From Magnetospirillum sp. (GTDB lineage Bacteria; Pseudomonadota; Alphaproteobacteria; Rhodospirillales; Magnetospirillaceae): a stretch of 18,039 bases of DNA. This document shows, piece after piece, positions 1-7,008 of this stretch. The notes below the pieces were generated by a model that had not been told where the DNA came from, made no database searches, and was given only the letters and a program-made list of their open reading frames with translations. Every line of letters starts with the position of its first letter. The first letter of the stretch is position 1. The position numbers and the translations under genes were made by a program. Location of the stretch: positions 1-18,039 of the forward strand of contig JACPDP010000021.1 of the NCBI GenBank assembly GCA_016183945.1. The letters are read 5' to 3'.

Positions 1-801
<801 letters not shown>

Positions 802-824
802 TCTCCTGCTCGACTGAAGTCACC

Positions 825-860
825 GACGGCGCCCGGAGGGAAACCTCCGGGCGCCGTCTT
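825..860 (+). terminator. Intrinsic terminator of tuf
   Basis: A perfect 15-bp stem (825-839 with 844-858) closes a GAAA tetraloop and runs into TCTT. It starts 23 bases after the tuf stop. The GC-rich stem and GNRA loop make it a convincing terminator although the T tract is short. It separates tuf transcription from the S10 operon, which then needs its own promoter (see 2278-2306). Confidence 0.88.
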
Positions 861-995
861 ATACCGGCGAACGCTCGAACTGACCTTGTTAGAAATGTTC
901 GCCGGTATTCAGCCGCCACTGCGGCGGCGGCCAAGCGCCCGAACGGGCGCGCCCGGCGAGGGCAAAGGCGAGTCAATTCATTGACTCGCCGGTAT
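861..995 (+). repeat. Four-hairpin palindromic repeat, copy 1
   Basis: This 135-bp unit is bounded by perfect 10-bp terminal inverted repeats (ATACCGGCGA at 861-870, its complement at 986-995). It contains four hairpins in a row: 861-872 with 897-908 (12 bp), 912-916 with 921-925 (5 bp), 935-940 with 945-950 (6 bp, loop GAAC), and 967-976 with 981-990 (10 bp, loop TTCA). A related copy lies inverted at 1308-1431. It begins directly after the tuf terminator. No transposase is encoded. It resembles a REP/BIME or MITE-type dispersed element; the family is not one I recognise. Confidence 0.8.
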
Positions 996-1023
996 GACGT
1001 GGTGTTCGAGCGGAGACAATCCG

Positions 1024-1308
1024 ATGCGCGCTAAAACCCTCCTGAGCCTGGTTGTCGTCGCGCTGGCCATGGCCAGTGCGCCTGCCCATTCTGGCGACAG
1101 GTGGCTGAATCCAGACGGCAAGGGCGAAAAGGTGGCCAAACCCTCTCCGCGCAAAGAACAATGTCGAATTACGGCCGAAAGGCTGCGCGGCCGTGCTGAT
1201 GAAAAGGCAACGGTGGCTGACTTGGCTGCCATATCCATACTATCGTGGGACTGCGGTCCCGAAGGGCAAATGGCCGTGGTAGAGGCTTCCAGGGGAAGAG
1301 GCCGTTAA
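1024..1308 (+). CDS. Small predicted exported protein, function unknown
   Basis: The protein has 94 residues. I chose the ATG at 1024 because a GGAG lies 8 bases upstream and the N-terminus is then a clean signal peptide: MRAK, a hydrophobic run of about 14 residues (LLSLVVVALAMASA), and a likely cleavage after AHS near residue 23. An in-frame ATG at 994 would add ten polar residues, spoil the signal peptide, and lies inside the repeat. The mature part is basic and polar, with two cysteines (in EQCRI and WDCGP) that could form one disulfide in the periplasm, and an RGRGR tail. I do not recognise a family. The gene is flanked by inverted repeat copies; its TAA shares its last base with the second copy. 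No convincing promoter is visible between the tuf terminator and this gene. Confidence 0.6.
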   Translation: MRAKTLLSLVVVALAMASAPAHSGDRWLNPDGKGEKVAKPSPRKEQCRITAERLRGRADEKATVADLAAISILSWDCGPEGQMAVVEASRGRGR

Positions 1309-1431
1309 TACCGGCGAGCCGCCGAAGCGACTCGCCTGTTTGCCCCTCGCCGGGCGGGCGCGTCCGCGCCCTTGGCCGCGGCCTTGGCCGCAAATACCGG
1401 CGAACGGGTCAGTTCGAGCGTTCACCGGTAT
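1308..1431 (-). repeat. Four-hairpin palindromic repeat, copy 2 (inverted)
   Basis: Read on the minus strand this 124-bp unit matches copy 1 (861-995) in order: ATACCGG end, CTCGAACTGACC stretch, CGCCGGTATT, a GC-rich middle, CCCGGCGAGG, and GGCGAGTC near the far end. All four hairpins are present: 1420-1431 with 1394-1405, 1378-1383 with 1386-1391, 1356-1361 with 1366-1371, and 1313-1322 with 1327-1336. The last has a C(UUCG)G tetraloop on the minus strand. The two imperfect pairs are G-U on the minus strand, and A-C on the plus strand. Confidence 0.78.
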
Positions 1432-1434
1432 TAT

Positions 1435-1587
1435 TTACTCGTCATCGCAATCGTCTTCGTCCTCATCTTCGGGGCGGCCGTCATAGCCCCGAGATTGCCA
1501 AGAGGCGTCATTATTGGGATTACGTTGGTTCGAGAAGGTGTCAATCAACGGGGGTGAAACCCATTCACCTTTTCCAATTTTCCACCC
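1435..1587 (-). other. Possible gene remnant with acidic tail
   Basis: Downstream of vapC a minus-strand frame stays open for about 50 codons and ends in a strongly acidic tail (GRPEDEDEDDCDDE, then TAA). It contains sensible protein-like text before this (GEWVSPPLIDTFSNQ). It has no ATG or GTG; the only usable start is a TTG at 1548, with no clear ribosome binding site. It may be the 3' end of a gene cut by the arrival of vapBC, or chance. No function is assigned. Confidence 0.25.
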
Positions 1588-1963
1588 TCAGCCCCACCAC
1601 CCGAGCAAACTCGCGCTCATTGTCTGTCACCAGCGTTAGCACGAGGGTAAGCGCTTGGGCTGCGATGAGGAGGTCGTTGGGGCCGATGAGTTGCCCCGCG
1701 CGTTCCAGACTCGCTCGCAGTTCTCCATAGGCGGCGTCACTGGGTTCCTCCAGTGGCAGGACCTCCAGCACGCCGAGTACGGCCTCGACCTGGGCCGACA
1801 GGCGGCTGGAGCCCTTCTTGGCGGCGCCGTAGCGCAACTCGGCTGCGACGATGATGCTGGTGGAGACTTGGTCCTCGCCAACGATGGCGATGTGCTCGGC
1901 GATGGCGCCTTGGGGGGTGCGGATCAGGTCCGAGAGAATGTTGGTGTCGAGCAGGTAGCGCAC
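1565..1963 (-). CDS. vapC: VapC-type PIN-domain ribonuclease toxin
   Basis: This is the toxin of a type II toxin-antitoxin pair; VapC proteins are Mg-dependent RNases, with tRNA or rRNA as known targets in the family. The 132-residue protein is one PIN domain with the expected acidic residues: Asp6 in LLDTN, Glu42 in AELRYG, Asp97 in PNDLLIAA and Asp114 in VTDNEREF. Length and motif spacing are normal, so the enzyme looks intact. The start is GTG at 1963, with GGTGGA about 9 bases upstream. The upstream vapB frame runs 40 bases into this gene, which implies translational coupling. The specific RNA target cannot be read from sequence. Confidence 0.9.
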   Translation of the reverse strand: MRYLLDTNILSDLIRTPQGAIAEHIAIVGEDQVSTSIIVAAELRYGAAKKGSSRLSAQVEAVLGVLEVLPLEEPSDAAYGELRASLERAGQLIGPNDLLIAAQALTLVLTLVTDNEREFARVVGLRVENWKR

Positions 1964-2193
1964 CCTCGCAAATCCACCGCATCGTGCGGTAGTTCTTCGA
2001 CCGGCGGGAATTCCTCATCGATGGGGCGCAGTCCCGCCAGCACCGCCAGCAGGGATTTGGGGGGCGCCGGCTCGATCACCAGGCGGTTGCCCTCCTTGCG
2101 CATGACGGCATCCTCGCCCGGCAGTTCGAACTCGCGCGGGATGCGAACTGCCTGATTCCGGCCGTTCCTGAAGAGCCTGACGTGCCGATCCAT
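1924..2193 (-). CDS. vapB: VapB-type AbrB-like antitoxin
   Basis: This 89-residue protein is the likely DNA-binding antitoxin that neutralises VapC and represses its own operon. The N-terminal half is the SpoVT/AbrB swapped-hairpin fold (VRLFRNGRNQAVRIPREFEL, then EGNRLVIEP). The C-terminal half, rich in Pro and acidic residues (RPIDEEFPPVEELP), is the segment that usually wraps the toxin. I chose ATG 2193 because GGAGG lies 5 bases upstream; an earlier ATG at 2223 sits in the promoter. Oddly, the frame continues 14 residues past the VDL where such antitoxins often stop, overlapping vapC by 40 bases. A single TGA-to-CGA change after VDL would explain this. Confidence 0.85.
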   Translation of the reverse strand: MDRHVRLFRNGRNQAVRIPREFELPGEDAVMRKEGNRLVIEPAPPKSLLAVLAGLRPIDEEFPPVEELPHDAVDLRGCATCSTPTFSRT

Positions 2194-2206
2194 CTCCGCC
2201 TCCGTG

Positions 2207-2228
2207 AGCATAGGCCATAACATATGCT
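2207..2228. promoter_or_regulatory. Candidate VapBC operator (inverted repeat)
   Basis: AGCATA at 2207-2212 is mirrored by TATGCT at 2223-2228 with a 10-bp spacer, one helical turn centre to centre or slightly more. The right arm overlaps the predicted -10 of the vapBC promoter. AbrB-fold antitoxins typically bind such palindromes to autoregulate. The binding itself is inferred. Confidence 0.55.
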
Positions 2229-2253
2229 AGGCCTCGCTGCGGCGCCCCGTCAA
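2224..2253 (-). promoter_or_regulatory. Predicted vapBC promoter
   Basis: On the minus strand TTGACG (2248-2253) is followed after 18 bp by TAGCAT (2224-2229), matching the sigma-70 consensus at 5/6 and 4/6 positions. The vapB ATG lies about 30 bases downstream. It diverges from the rpsJ promoter, with 24 bp between the two -35 boxes. Confidence 0.6.
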
Positions 2254-2277
2254 TGCCCCCAATGGCGAATCCAACTC

Positions 2278-2306
2278 TTGCCAAACCCCATCCCCGCCTG
2301 TATAAA
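2278..2306 (+). promoter_or_regulatory. Predicted S10 operon promoter
   Basis: TTGCCA (2278-2283), a 17-bp spacer and TATAAA (2301-2306) form a strong sigma-70-type promoter. It gives a leader of about 125 bases before rpsJ. As tuf ends in a terminator, this is the best candidate for the main promoter of the long ribosomal operon. Confidence 0.75.
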
Positions 2307-2389
2307 CCGGTCCTCGGCCTCGGCCTCATTCCGTAAGAGCGGTTTCCGCTTACTGCGGGAGGTTCTTTGAACCGAACGAAATTCACTCT

Positions 2390-2418
2390 GATCGGCGCTC
2401 CGACGAGGGGCGCCGATC
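2390..2418 (+). promoter_or_regulatory. Leader hairpin upstream of rpsJ
   Basis: GATCGGCGC (2390-2398) pairs perfectly with 2410-2418. The stem extends inward through a T-G wobble and two more pairs to a GACGA loop. It is followed by CCGATTT, too T-poor for an efficient intrinsic terminator. In E. coli the S10 leader is the target of L4 autoregulation; whether this hairpin plays an equivalent part here is unknown. Confidence 0.5.
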
Positions 2419-2440
2419 CGATTTAACGGATGGCATGTCA

Positions 2441-2749
2441 ATGGAAAGCCAGAACATCCGCATCCGCCTCAAGGCGTTCGATCACCGCGTGCTCGATCAG
2501 AGCACCCGCGAGATCGTCAACACCGCCAAGAGGACTGGTGCCCAGGTGCGCGGCCCGATCCCGCTTCCCAGCCGGATCGAGAAGTTCACCGTCAACCGTT
2601 CCCCTCACATCGACAAGAAGTCGCGTGAGCAGTTCGAGATTCGCACGCACAAGCGTTTGCTGGATATCGTCGATCCGACGCCCCAGACCGTGGATGCGCT
2701 GATGAAGCTCGACCTTGCCGCCGGCGTCGACGTCGAGATCAAGCTCTGA
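2441..2749 (+). CDS. rpsJ: 30S ribosomal protein S10 (uS10)
   Basis: S10 is a small-subunit head protein that also acts in NusB-dependent antitermination. The 102-residue protein shows the family signature from [16 protein letters not shown] through [21 protein letters not shown] to a C-terminal VDVEIKL. ATG 2441 gives [13 protein letters not shown], the usual alphaproteobacterial start. An ATG at 2435 would add two residues and lies closer (4 bases) to the GGA at 2428-2430, so it remains possible. It is the first gene of the operon, with a leader hairpin just upstream. The sequence is intact. Right after its stop the next gene, rplC, has lost its start. Confidence 0.96.
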   Translation: MESQNIRIRLKAFDHRVLDQSTREIVNTAKRTGAQVRGPIPLPSRIEKFTVNRSPHIDKKSREQFEIRTHKRLLDIVDPTPQTVDALMKLDLAAGVDVEIKL

Positions 2750-2759
2750 GGATAGCCCC

Positions 2760-3428
2760 ACGAGGATCTTCACCGCGGACGGCACCCACGTGCCCGTCAC
2801 CGTGTTGAAGGTTGACACCTGTCAGGTGGTCTCGACCCGCTCTGTGGAAAAGGACGGCTATGTGGCCGTTCAGCTCGGCGCCGGCCGGCCCAAGGTGAAG
2901 AACGTCAGCAAGCCGCTGCGCGGTCAATTCGCCAAGGCCAAGGTCGAGCCCAAGCGCAAGGTCGTCGAGTTCCGCGTCACCGTCGAGAATCTTCTCGAGG
3001 TCGGCCTGGAACTCTCCGCCGCCCATTTCGTCGCCGGCCAGTTCGTCGACGTCACCGGCTCCACCATCGGCAAGGGGTTCGCCGGCGTCATGAAGCGCCA
3101 CAACTTCGCCGGTCTCGAGGCCAGCCACGGCGTGTCGGTCAGTCACCGCTCGCACGGCTCGACCGGTCAGCGCCAGGACCCCGGCAAGGTGTTCAAGGGC
3201 AAGAAGATGGCCGGTCACATGGGCGACGTGCAGGTCACCACCCAGAACCTCAAGGTGGTCTCCACCGACGCGGACCGCGGCCTGATCCTGGTCAAGGGGT
3301 CGGTTCCGGGTTCCGACGGTTCGTGGGTCCTGGTCAACGACGCGGTCAAGCGCAAGCTGCCCGACGGCGTGCCGTTCCCGGCCGGCGTCAAGGCCGCCGC
3401 CACCCCTGCCGCCGAAGCCGGCGAGTAA
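2760..3428 (+). CDS. rplC: 50S ribosomal protein L3 (uL3), N-terminus missing
   Basis: L3 binds 23S rRNA near the peptidyl transferase centre and starts 50S assembly. From [13 protein letters not shown] onward the protein is complete, including the [20 protein letters not shown] loop that reaches the centre and holds the glutamine methylated by PrmB in other bacteria. The first ~12 codons, normally close to MRTGLIAQKVGM, are absent, and there is no ATG. The homology begins at ACG 2760, seven bases after a good GAGGA site, exactly where an ATG is expected. The only other options are a TTG at 2715 inside rpsJ and a GTG at 2790 that loses more sequence. The 222 visible residues plus 12 would give the usual length. 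A small deletion or an assembly error at the start is most likely. Confidence 0.9.
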   Translation, partial: TRIFTADGTHVPVTVLKVDTCQVVSTRSVEKDGYVAVQLGAGRPKVKNVSKPLRGQFAKAKVEPKRKVVEFRVTVENLLEVGLELSAAHFVAGQFVDVTGSTIGKGFAGVMKRHNFAGLEASHGVSVSHRSHGSTGQRQDPGKVFKGKKMAGHMGDVQVTTQNLKVVSTDADRGLILVKGSVPGSDGSWVLVNDAVKRKLPDGVPFPAGVKAAATPAAEAGE

Positions 3429-3440
3429 AGGAAGACGGCC

Positions 3441-4058
3441 ATGAAGACGAACGTAATCAGCCTGGACAACCAGACCGTCGGTGAGATCGAGCTGGCCGAC
3501 GAGGTGTTCGGCGTCGACCTCCGCACCGACATCCTGCACCGGATGGTCAACTGGCAGCTGGCCAAGCGCCAGAGCGGCAACCACAAGACCAAGGGCGTTT
3601 CCGATATCTCGGGCACGACCAAGAAGCCCTTCAAGCAGAAGGGCTCGGGCAACGCCCGCCAGGGCAGCTTGCGCAGCCCGCAGTTCCGCGGCGGCGCGGT
3701 GATCTTCGGCCCGGTGGTGCGCAGCCATGCCCACGACCTGCCCAAAAAGGTCCGCAAGATGGCCCTCAAGGTGGCGCTCTCGGCCAAGGCCAAGGACGGC
3801 AAGCTGATCGTGATCGACACCGCCAAGACTGAGACCGCGAAGACCAAGGACCTGGCCTCCCGCTTTGCCAAGCTGGGCTGGAGCTCGGTCCTGGTCATCG
3901 ACGGCGCGGTGGACGGCAATTTCGCCCTGGCCAGCCGCAACCTGCCGCACGTCGATGTGCTGCCGCAGGTGGGCGCCAACGTCTACGACATCCTGCGTCG
4001 CGACACCCTGGTCCTTACCAAGGACGCGGTGCAAGCCCTGGAGGCTCGCCTGAAATGA
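3441..4058 (+). CDS. rplD: 50S ribosomal protein L4 (uL4)
   Basis: L4 binds 23S rRNA and lines the peptide exit tunnel. In gammaproteobacteria it also represses the S10 operon. The 205 residues show the long tunnel loop ([25 protein letters not shown] region, about residues 60-85) and the globular fold before and after it, ending QALEARLK. Length is normal. The ATG follows an AAGGAAG site by 7-8 bases. Its stop overlaps the rplW start as ATGA, so the two are translationally coupled. Confidence 0.97.
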   Translation: MKTNVISLDNQTVGEIELADEVFGVDLRTDILHRMVNWQLAKRQSGNHKTKGVSDISGTTKKPFKQKGSGNARQGSLRSPQFRGGAVIFGPVVRSHAHDLPKKVRKMALKVALSAKAKDGKLIVIDTAKTETAKTKDLASRFAKLGWSSVLVIDGAVDGNFALASRNLPHVDVLPQVGANVYDILRRDTLVLTKDAVQALEARLK

Positions 4059-4363
4059 GCAAGGTCAACGTGACCAAGGAGCGGATGTACGACATCATCC
4101 GCGCTCCCGTGATCACCGAAAAGGCGACCATGGGCTCCGAGTTCCGGCAGGTCACCTTCAGGGTGCCGCTGGATGCCAGCAAGCCCGAGATCAAGGCGTC
4201 CGTGGAAGGCATCTTCGGCGTCAAGGTTTCGGCTGTGAACACGCTCGTCCAGAAGGGCAAGGTCAAGCGCTTCCGCGGCCGCATCGGCCAGCGCAGCGAT
4301 GTCAAGAAGGCCGTTGTCACCCTGGCCGAGGGCCACTCCATCGACGTGACGACGGGAGTCTGA
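4055..4363 (+). CDS. rplW: 50S ribosomal protein L23 (uL23)
   Basis: L23 sits at the tunnel exit and docks trigger factor and SRP. The 102-residue protein carries the family core ([51 protein letters not shown]). The start ATG overlaps the rplD stop by four bases; GGAGG inside rplD lies 10 bases upstream. A later ATG (MYDII, 4085) is possible, but the ten extra residues match what relatives carry. The gene is intact and rplB follows after 4 bases. Confidence 0.96.
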   Translation: MSKVNVTKERMYDIIRAPVITEKATMGSEFRQVTFRVPLDASKPEIKASVEGIFGVKVSAVNTLVQKGKVKRFRGRIGQRSDVKKAVVTLAEGHSIDVTTGV

Positions 4364-4367
4364 CGCC

Positions 4368-5198
4368 ATGGCATTGAAGACTTTCAATCCGACGACTCCG
4401 GGCCGCCGACAGTTGGTCCTCGTCGATCGTTCCGAGTTGTGGAAGGGCAAGCCCGAAAAGGCTCTGACCGAAGGCCTGCGCTCCAAGGGCGGCCGCAACA
4501 ATTCGGGTCGCATCACCATGCGCTGGCGCGGCGGCGGGCATAAGCGCCGCTACCGCATCATCGATTTCAAGCGGGATCGCTACGACGCCCCCGCCACCGT
4601 CGAACGGCTGGAATACGACCCCAACCGCTCCGCCTTCATCGCCCTGGTGGTCTACGCCGACGGCGAGAAGCGCTACATCATCGCTCCGCAGCGGCTTGCC
4701 GCCGGCGACGTGGTGGTGTCGGGCGAGAAGGCCGACATCAAGCCGGGCAACGCCCTGCAGCTCAAGAACGTCCCGGTCGGCACCATCATCCACAATGTGG
4801 AGCTGAAGGTGGGCAAGGGGGGGCAGATCGCCCGCTCGGCCGGCACTTACGCTCAGCTGGTAGGCAAGGATCAGGGCTACGCCCAGCTCCGTCTGTCCTC
4901 GGGCGAGTTGCGCATGGTGCGGGCCGAATGCATGGCCACCATCGGCGCGGTCTCCAACCCCGACCAGCAGAACGTGTCCATCGGCAAGGCTGGCCGCAAC
5001 CGCTGGCTGGGTAAGAAGCCCAGCGTTCGCGGCGTGGCCATGAACCCGATCGACCACCCGCATGGCGGCGGCGAAGGCCGTACCTCGGGCGGCCGCCACC
5101 CGGTCACGCCGTGGGGCAAGCCGACCAAGGGCAAGAAGACCCGTAACAACAAGAAGACGGATCGGCTGATTATGCGCCGCCGTCAACTGAGCAAGTAA
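4368..5198 (+). CDS. rplB: 50S ribosomal protein L2 (uL2)
   Basis: L2 is a primary 23S rRNA binder needed for subunit joining and peptidyl transferase activity. The 276 residues have the N-terminal RNA-binding part ([22 protein letters not shown], about 42-62) and the C-terminal signature [13 protein letters not shown] (about 226-238), whose histidines include the residue linked to catalysis in E. coli. A basic tail ends RRRQLSK. GGGAG lies 9 bases before the ATG. Length is normal and no lesion is seen. rpsS follows after 12 bases with a very good AAGGAGG site. Confidence 0.98.
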   Translation: MALKTFNPTTPGRRQLVLVDRSELWKGKPEKALTEGLRSKGGRNNSGRITMRWRGGGHKRRYRIIDFKRDRYDAPATVERLEYDPNRSAFIALVVYADGEKRYIIAPQRLAAGDVVVSGEKADIKPGNALQLKNVPVGTIIHNVELKVGKGGQIARSAGTYAQLVGKDQGYAQLRLSSGELRMVRAECMATIGAVSNPDQQNVSIGKAGRNRWLGKKPSVRGVAMNPIDHPHGGGEGRTSGGRHPVTPWGKPTKGKKTRNNKKTDRLIMRRRQLSK

Positions 5199-5210
5199 GG
5201 AGGGGCGAGA

Positions 5211-5489
5211 ATGGCTCGTTCCGTTTGGAAAGGCCCCTTCCTCGACGGCTTCATGCTCAAAAAGGCCGATAAGGCCCGTGCGAGCGGTCGTAACGAGGTA
5301 ATCAAGATGTGGTCGCGTCGCTCGACCATCCTGCCGCAGTTCGTCGGCCTGACCTTCGGCGTCTACAACGGTGCCAAGTTCATCCCGGTGCTGGTGACCG
5401 AGAACATGATCGGCCACAAGTTCGGCGAGTTCTCGCCGACCCGGACCTTCTATGGGCACGCGGTCGACAAGAAGGCGAAGAGGAAGTAG
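5211..5489 (+). CDS. rpsS: 30S ribosomal protein S19 (uS19)
   Basis: S19 lies in the 30S head, pairs with S13 and contacts A-site tRNA. The 92-residue protein matches the family end to end: ARSVWKGPF at the start, [13 protein letters not shown] in the middle, and the signature [14 protein letters not shown] near the C-terminus. An AAGGAGG lies 7 bases before the ATG. rplV begins 2 bases after the stop, so coupling is likely. Confidence 0.97.
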   Translation: MARSVWKGPFLDGFMLKKADKARASGRNEVIKMWSRRSTILPQFVGLTFGVYNGAKFIPVLVTENMIGHKFGEFSPTRTFYGHAVDKKAKRK

Positions 5490-5491
5490 CC

Positions 5492-5878
5492 ATGGGCAAG
5501 AAACCCGCAGAGCGTGTGTTGAGCGACACCGAGGCCAAGGCTTACCTGTCCTCGCTTCGCACCAGCCCGCAAAAGCTTAACCTGGTTGCCGAGAGCATCC
5601 GCGGCCTCAAGGCCGAGGTGGCGCTCCGCGCGCTCACCTTCTCCAAGCGGCGCATCGCCCAGGACGTCAAGAAGGTGCTGATGTCGGCCATCGCCAACGC
5701 CGAGAACAACCACCAGCTCGACGTCGACCGGCTCTATGTGGCCGAGGCGTATGTCGGCAAGCAGATGGTGTTGAAGCGGTTCTCCGCCCGCGCCCGCGGT
5801 CGGGTTGGGCGCATCGAGAAGCCGTTCAGCAACCTGACCGTCATCGTGCGCGAACGCGCCGAAGCGACCGGGGAGTAA
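5492..5878 (+). CDS. rplV: 50S ribosomal protein L22 (uL22)
   Basis: L22 spans the 50S subunit and its beta hairpin forms part of the exit-tunnel constriction with L4. The 128 residues include [18 protein letters not shown] and the hairpin region [19 protein letters not shown] chose ATG 5492 because it gives [10 protein letters not shown], fits family length, and avoids an overlap with rpsS; the frame stays open far upstream but that is a shadow of rpsS. The last codons of rpsS (AAGAGGAAG) carry the likely ribosome binding site. The coding sequence is intact. Confidence 0.96.
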   Translation: MGKKPAERVLSDTEAKAYLSSLRTSPQKLNLVAESIRGLKAEVALRALTFSKRRIAQDVKKVLMSAIANAENNHQLDVDRLYVAEAYVGKQMVLKRFSARARGRVGRIEKPFSNLTVIVRERAEATGE

Positions 5879-5881
5879 GTC

Positions 5882-6567
5882 ATGGGTCAGAAAGTCAATC
5901 CGCTCGGTCTTCGGCTGGGCATTAACCGCACCTGGGACTCCCGCTGGTTCGCCGACGGCGATTATTCCAAGCTCCTCCACGAGGACCTCAAGCTGCGCAA
6001 ATATCTGCGCGAGAAGCTGGCCCAGGCCGGCGTGTCGCGCGTGGTCATCGAGCGGCCGGCCAAGAAGGCCCGCATCACCATCCATACCGCCCGTCCGGGC
6101 GTGGTGATCGGCAAGAAGGGCGCCGACATCGAGGTGCTTCGCAAGGAGCTGAGCAAGATGACCGGCGGCGATGTTCACCTGAACATCGTCGAAATCCGCA
6201 AGCCGGAGCTGGACGCCCAGTTGGTGGCCCAGTCGATCGCCCAGCAGTTGTAGCGCCGCGTCGCCTTCCGCCGCGCCATGAAGCGTTCGGTTCAGTCGGC
6301 CATGCGTCTGGGCGCCCAGGGCATCCGCATCAACTGCTCCGGCCGCCTCGGCGGCGCCGAAATCGCCCGCATGGAGTGGTACCGCGAAGGTCGCGTGCCG
6401 CTGCACCCCTGCGCGCCGACGTGGACTACGGTGTCGCCACCGCCAAGACCACCTACGGCACCTGCGGTGTGAAGGTGTGGGTGTTCAAGGGCGAGATCCT
6501 CGCCCACGATCCCATGGCCCAGGACAAGCGTGCCGCCGGCGAGTCCGTGTCGGCCGAGCGTCGCTGA
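5882..6567 (+). pseudogene. rpsC: 30S ribosomal protein S3 (uS3), nonsense codon and frameshift
   Basis: S3 forms the mRNA entry site with S4 and S5 and has helicase activity there. The first 123 codons are normal, from [13 protein letters not shown] through the KH domain with its GKKG loop ([13 protein letters not shown]). At 6251-6253 a TAG replaces what should be a Glu codon (context [20 protein letters not shown]). The same frame then goes on through [27 protein letters not shown]. At about 6404-6409 one base is missing (CACCCCTG for CACACCCTG or similar), after which the frame shifts and gives [20 protein letters not shown] to the end. With both repaired the protein would have 228 residues, normal for the family. 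S3 is essential, so sequence error is the first explanation; true decay would need an intact copy elsewhere. Confidence 0.93.
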
Positions 6568-6588
6568 TAAGCAAGAAGGTACGCCGAG

Positions 6589-7005
6589 ATGCTTTCGCCC
6601 AAGCGAACCAAATACCGCAAGGCCCACAAGGGCCGGATCAAAGGCGAGGCCCGTGGTGGCACCGCGTTGAATTTCGGCGCTTTCGGCCTCAAGGCCCTGG
6701 AGCCGGAGCGCATCACCGCTCGTCAGATCGAGGCCGCCCGTCGCGCCCTGACCCGCTGCATGAAGCGTCAGGGCCGCGTCTGGATCCGCATTTTCCCGGA
6801 TCTGCCGGTCTCGTCGAAGCCGGCCGAAGTCCGCATGGGCTCCGGCAAGGGCACGCCCGAGTTCTGGACCTGCCGCGTCAAGCCGGGCCGCATCATGTTC
6901 GAGGTGGACGGCGTGCCGGAGGACGTTGCTCGACAGGGCTTCGCTCTGGCCGCCGCCAAGCTGCCGATCAAGACCAAGTTCGTCAGCCGCATCGGGGAGT
7001 TGTAA
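6589..7005 (+). CDS. rplP: 50S ribosomal protein L16 (uL16)
   Basis: L16 joins late in 50S assembly and contacts the A-site tRNA and the 5S-23S junction. The 138 residues match the family: [16 protein letters not shown] at the start, the conserved [21 protein letters not shown], and the [11 protein letters not shown] loop, including the arginine region (KRQGR) hydroxylated in some bacteria. It sits 21 bases after rpsC with AAGAAGG upstream. No lesion is seen, so the damage in rpsC does not extend here. Confidence 0.97.
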   Translation: MLSPKRTKYRKAHKGRIKGEARGGTALNFGAFGLKALEPERITARQIEAARRALTRCMKRQGRVWIRIFPDLPVSSKPAEVRMGSGKGTPEFWTCRVKPGRIMFEVDGVPEDVARQGFALAAAKLPIKTKFVSRIGEL

Positions 7006-7008
7006 GCC

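Noticed and set aside
994..1023. Upstream ATG for the small exported protein
   Set aside because: It has no ribosome binding site, lies in the repeat terminus and would bury the signal peptide.
861..1431. Insertion sequence or CRISPR array
   Set aside because: No transposase is encoded, and the two units are inverted and diverged without regular spacers.
1372..1557. Plus-strand frame encoding a hydrophobic, membrane-like stretch
   Set aside because: It starts inside the repeat, has no ribosome binding site, and its hydrophobic run is just the complement of the acidic codons on the other strand.
2739..4034. Long minus-strand open frame opposite rplC and rplD
   Set aside because: It mirrors the codon bias of the high-GC plus-strand genes and has low-complexity His/Leu/Gly/Asp text with no family features. 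The same holds for the minus frames at 7376-9193, 12331-14037 and 15058-16596.
6251..6253. TAG in rpsC read as a recoded amino acid (pyrrolysine or similar)
   Set aside because: Family position is a plain Glu, a second lesion lies nearby, and alphaproteobacteria of this kind are not known to recode TAG.
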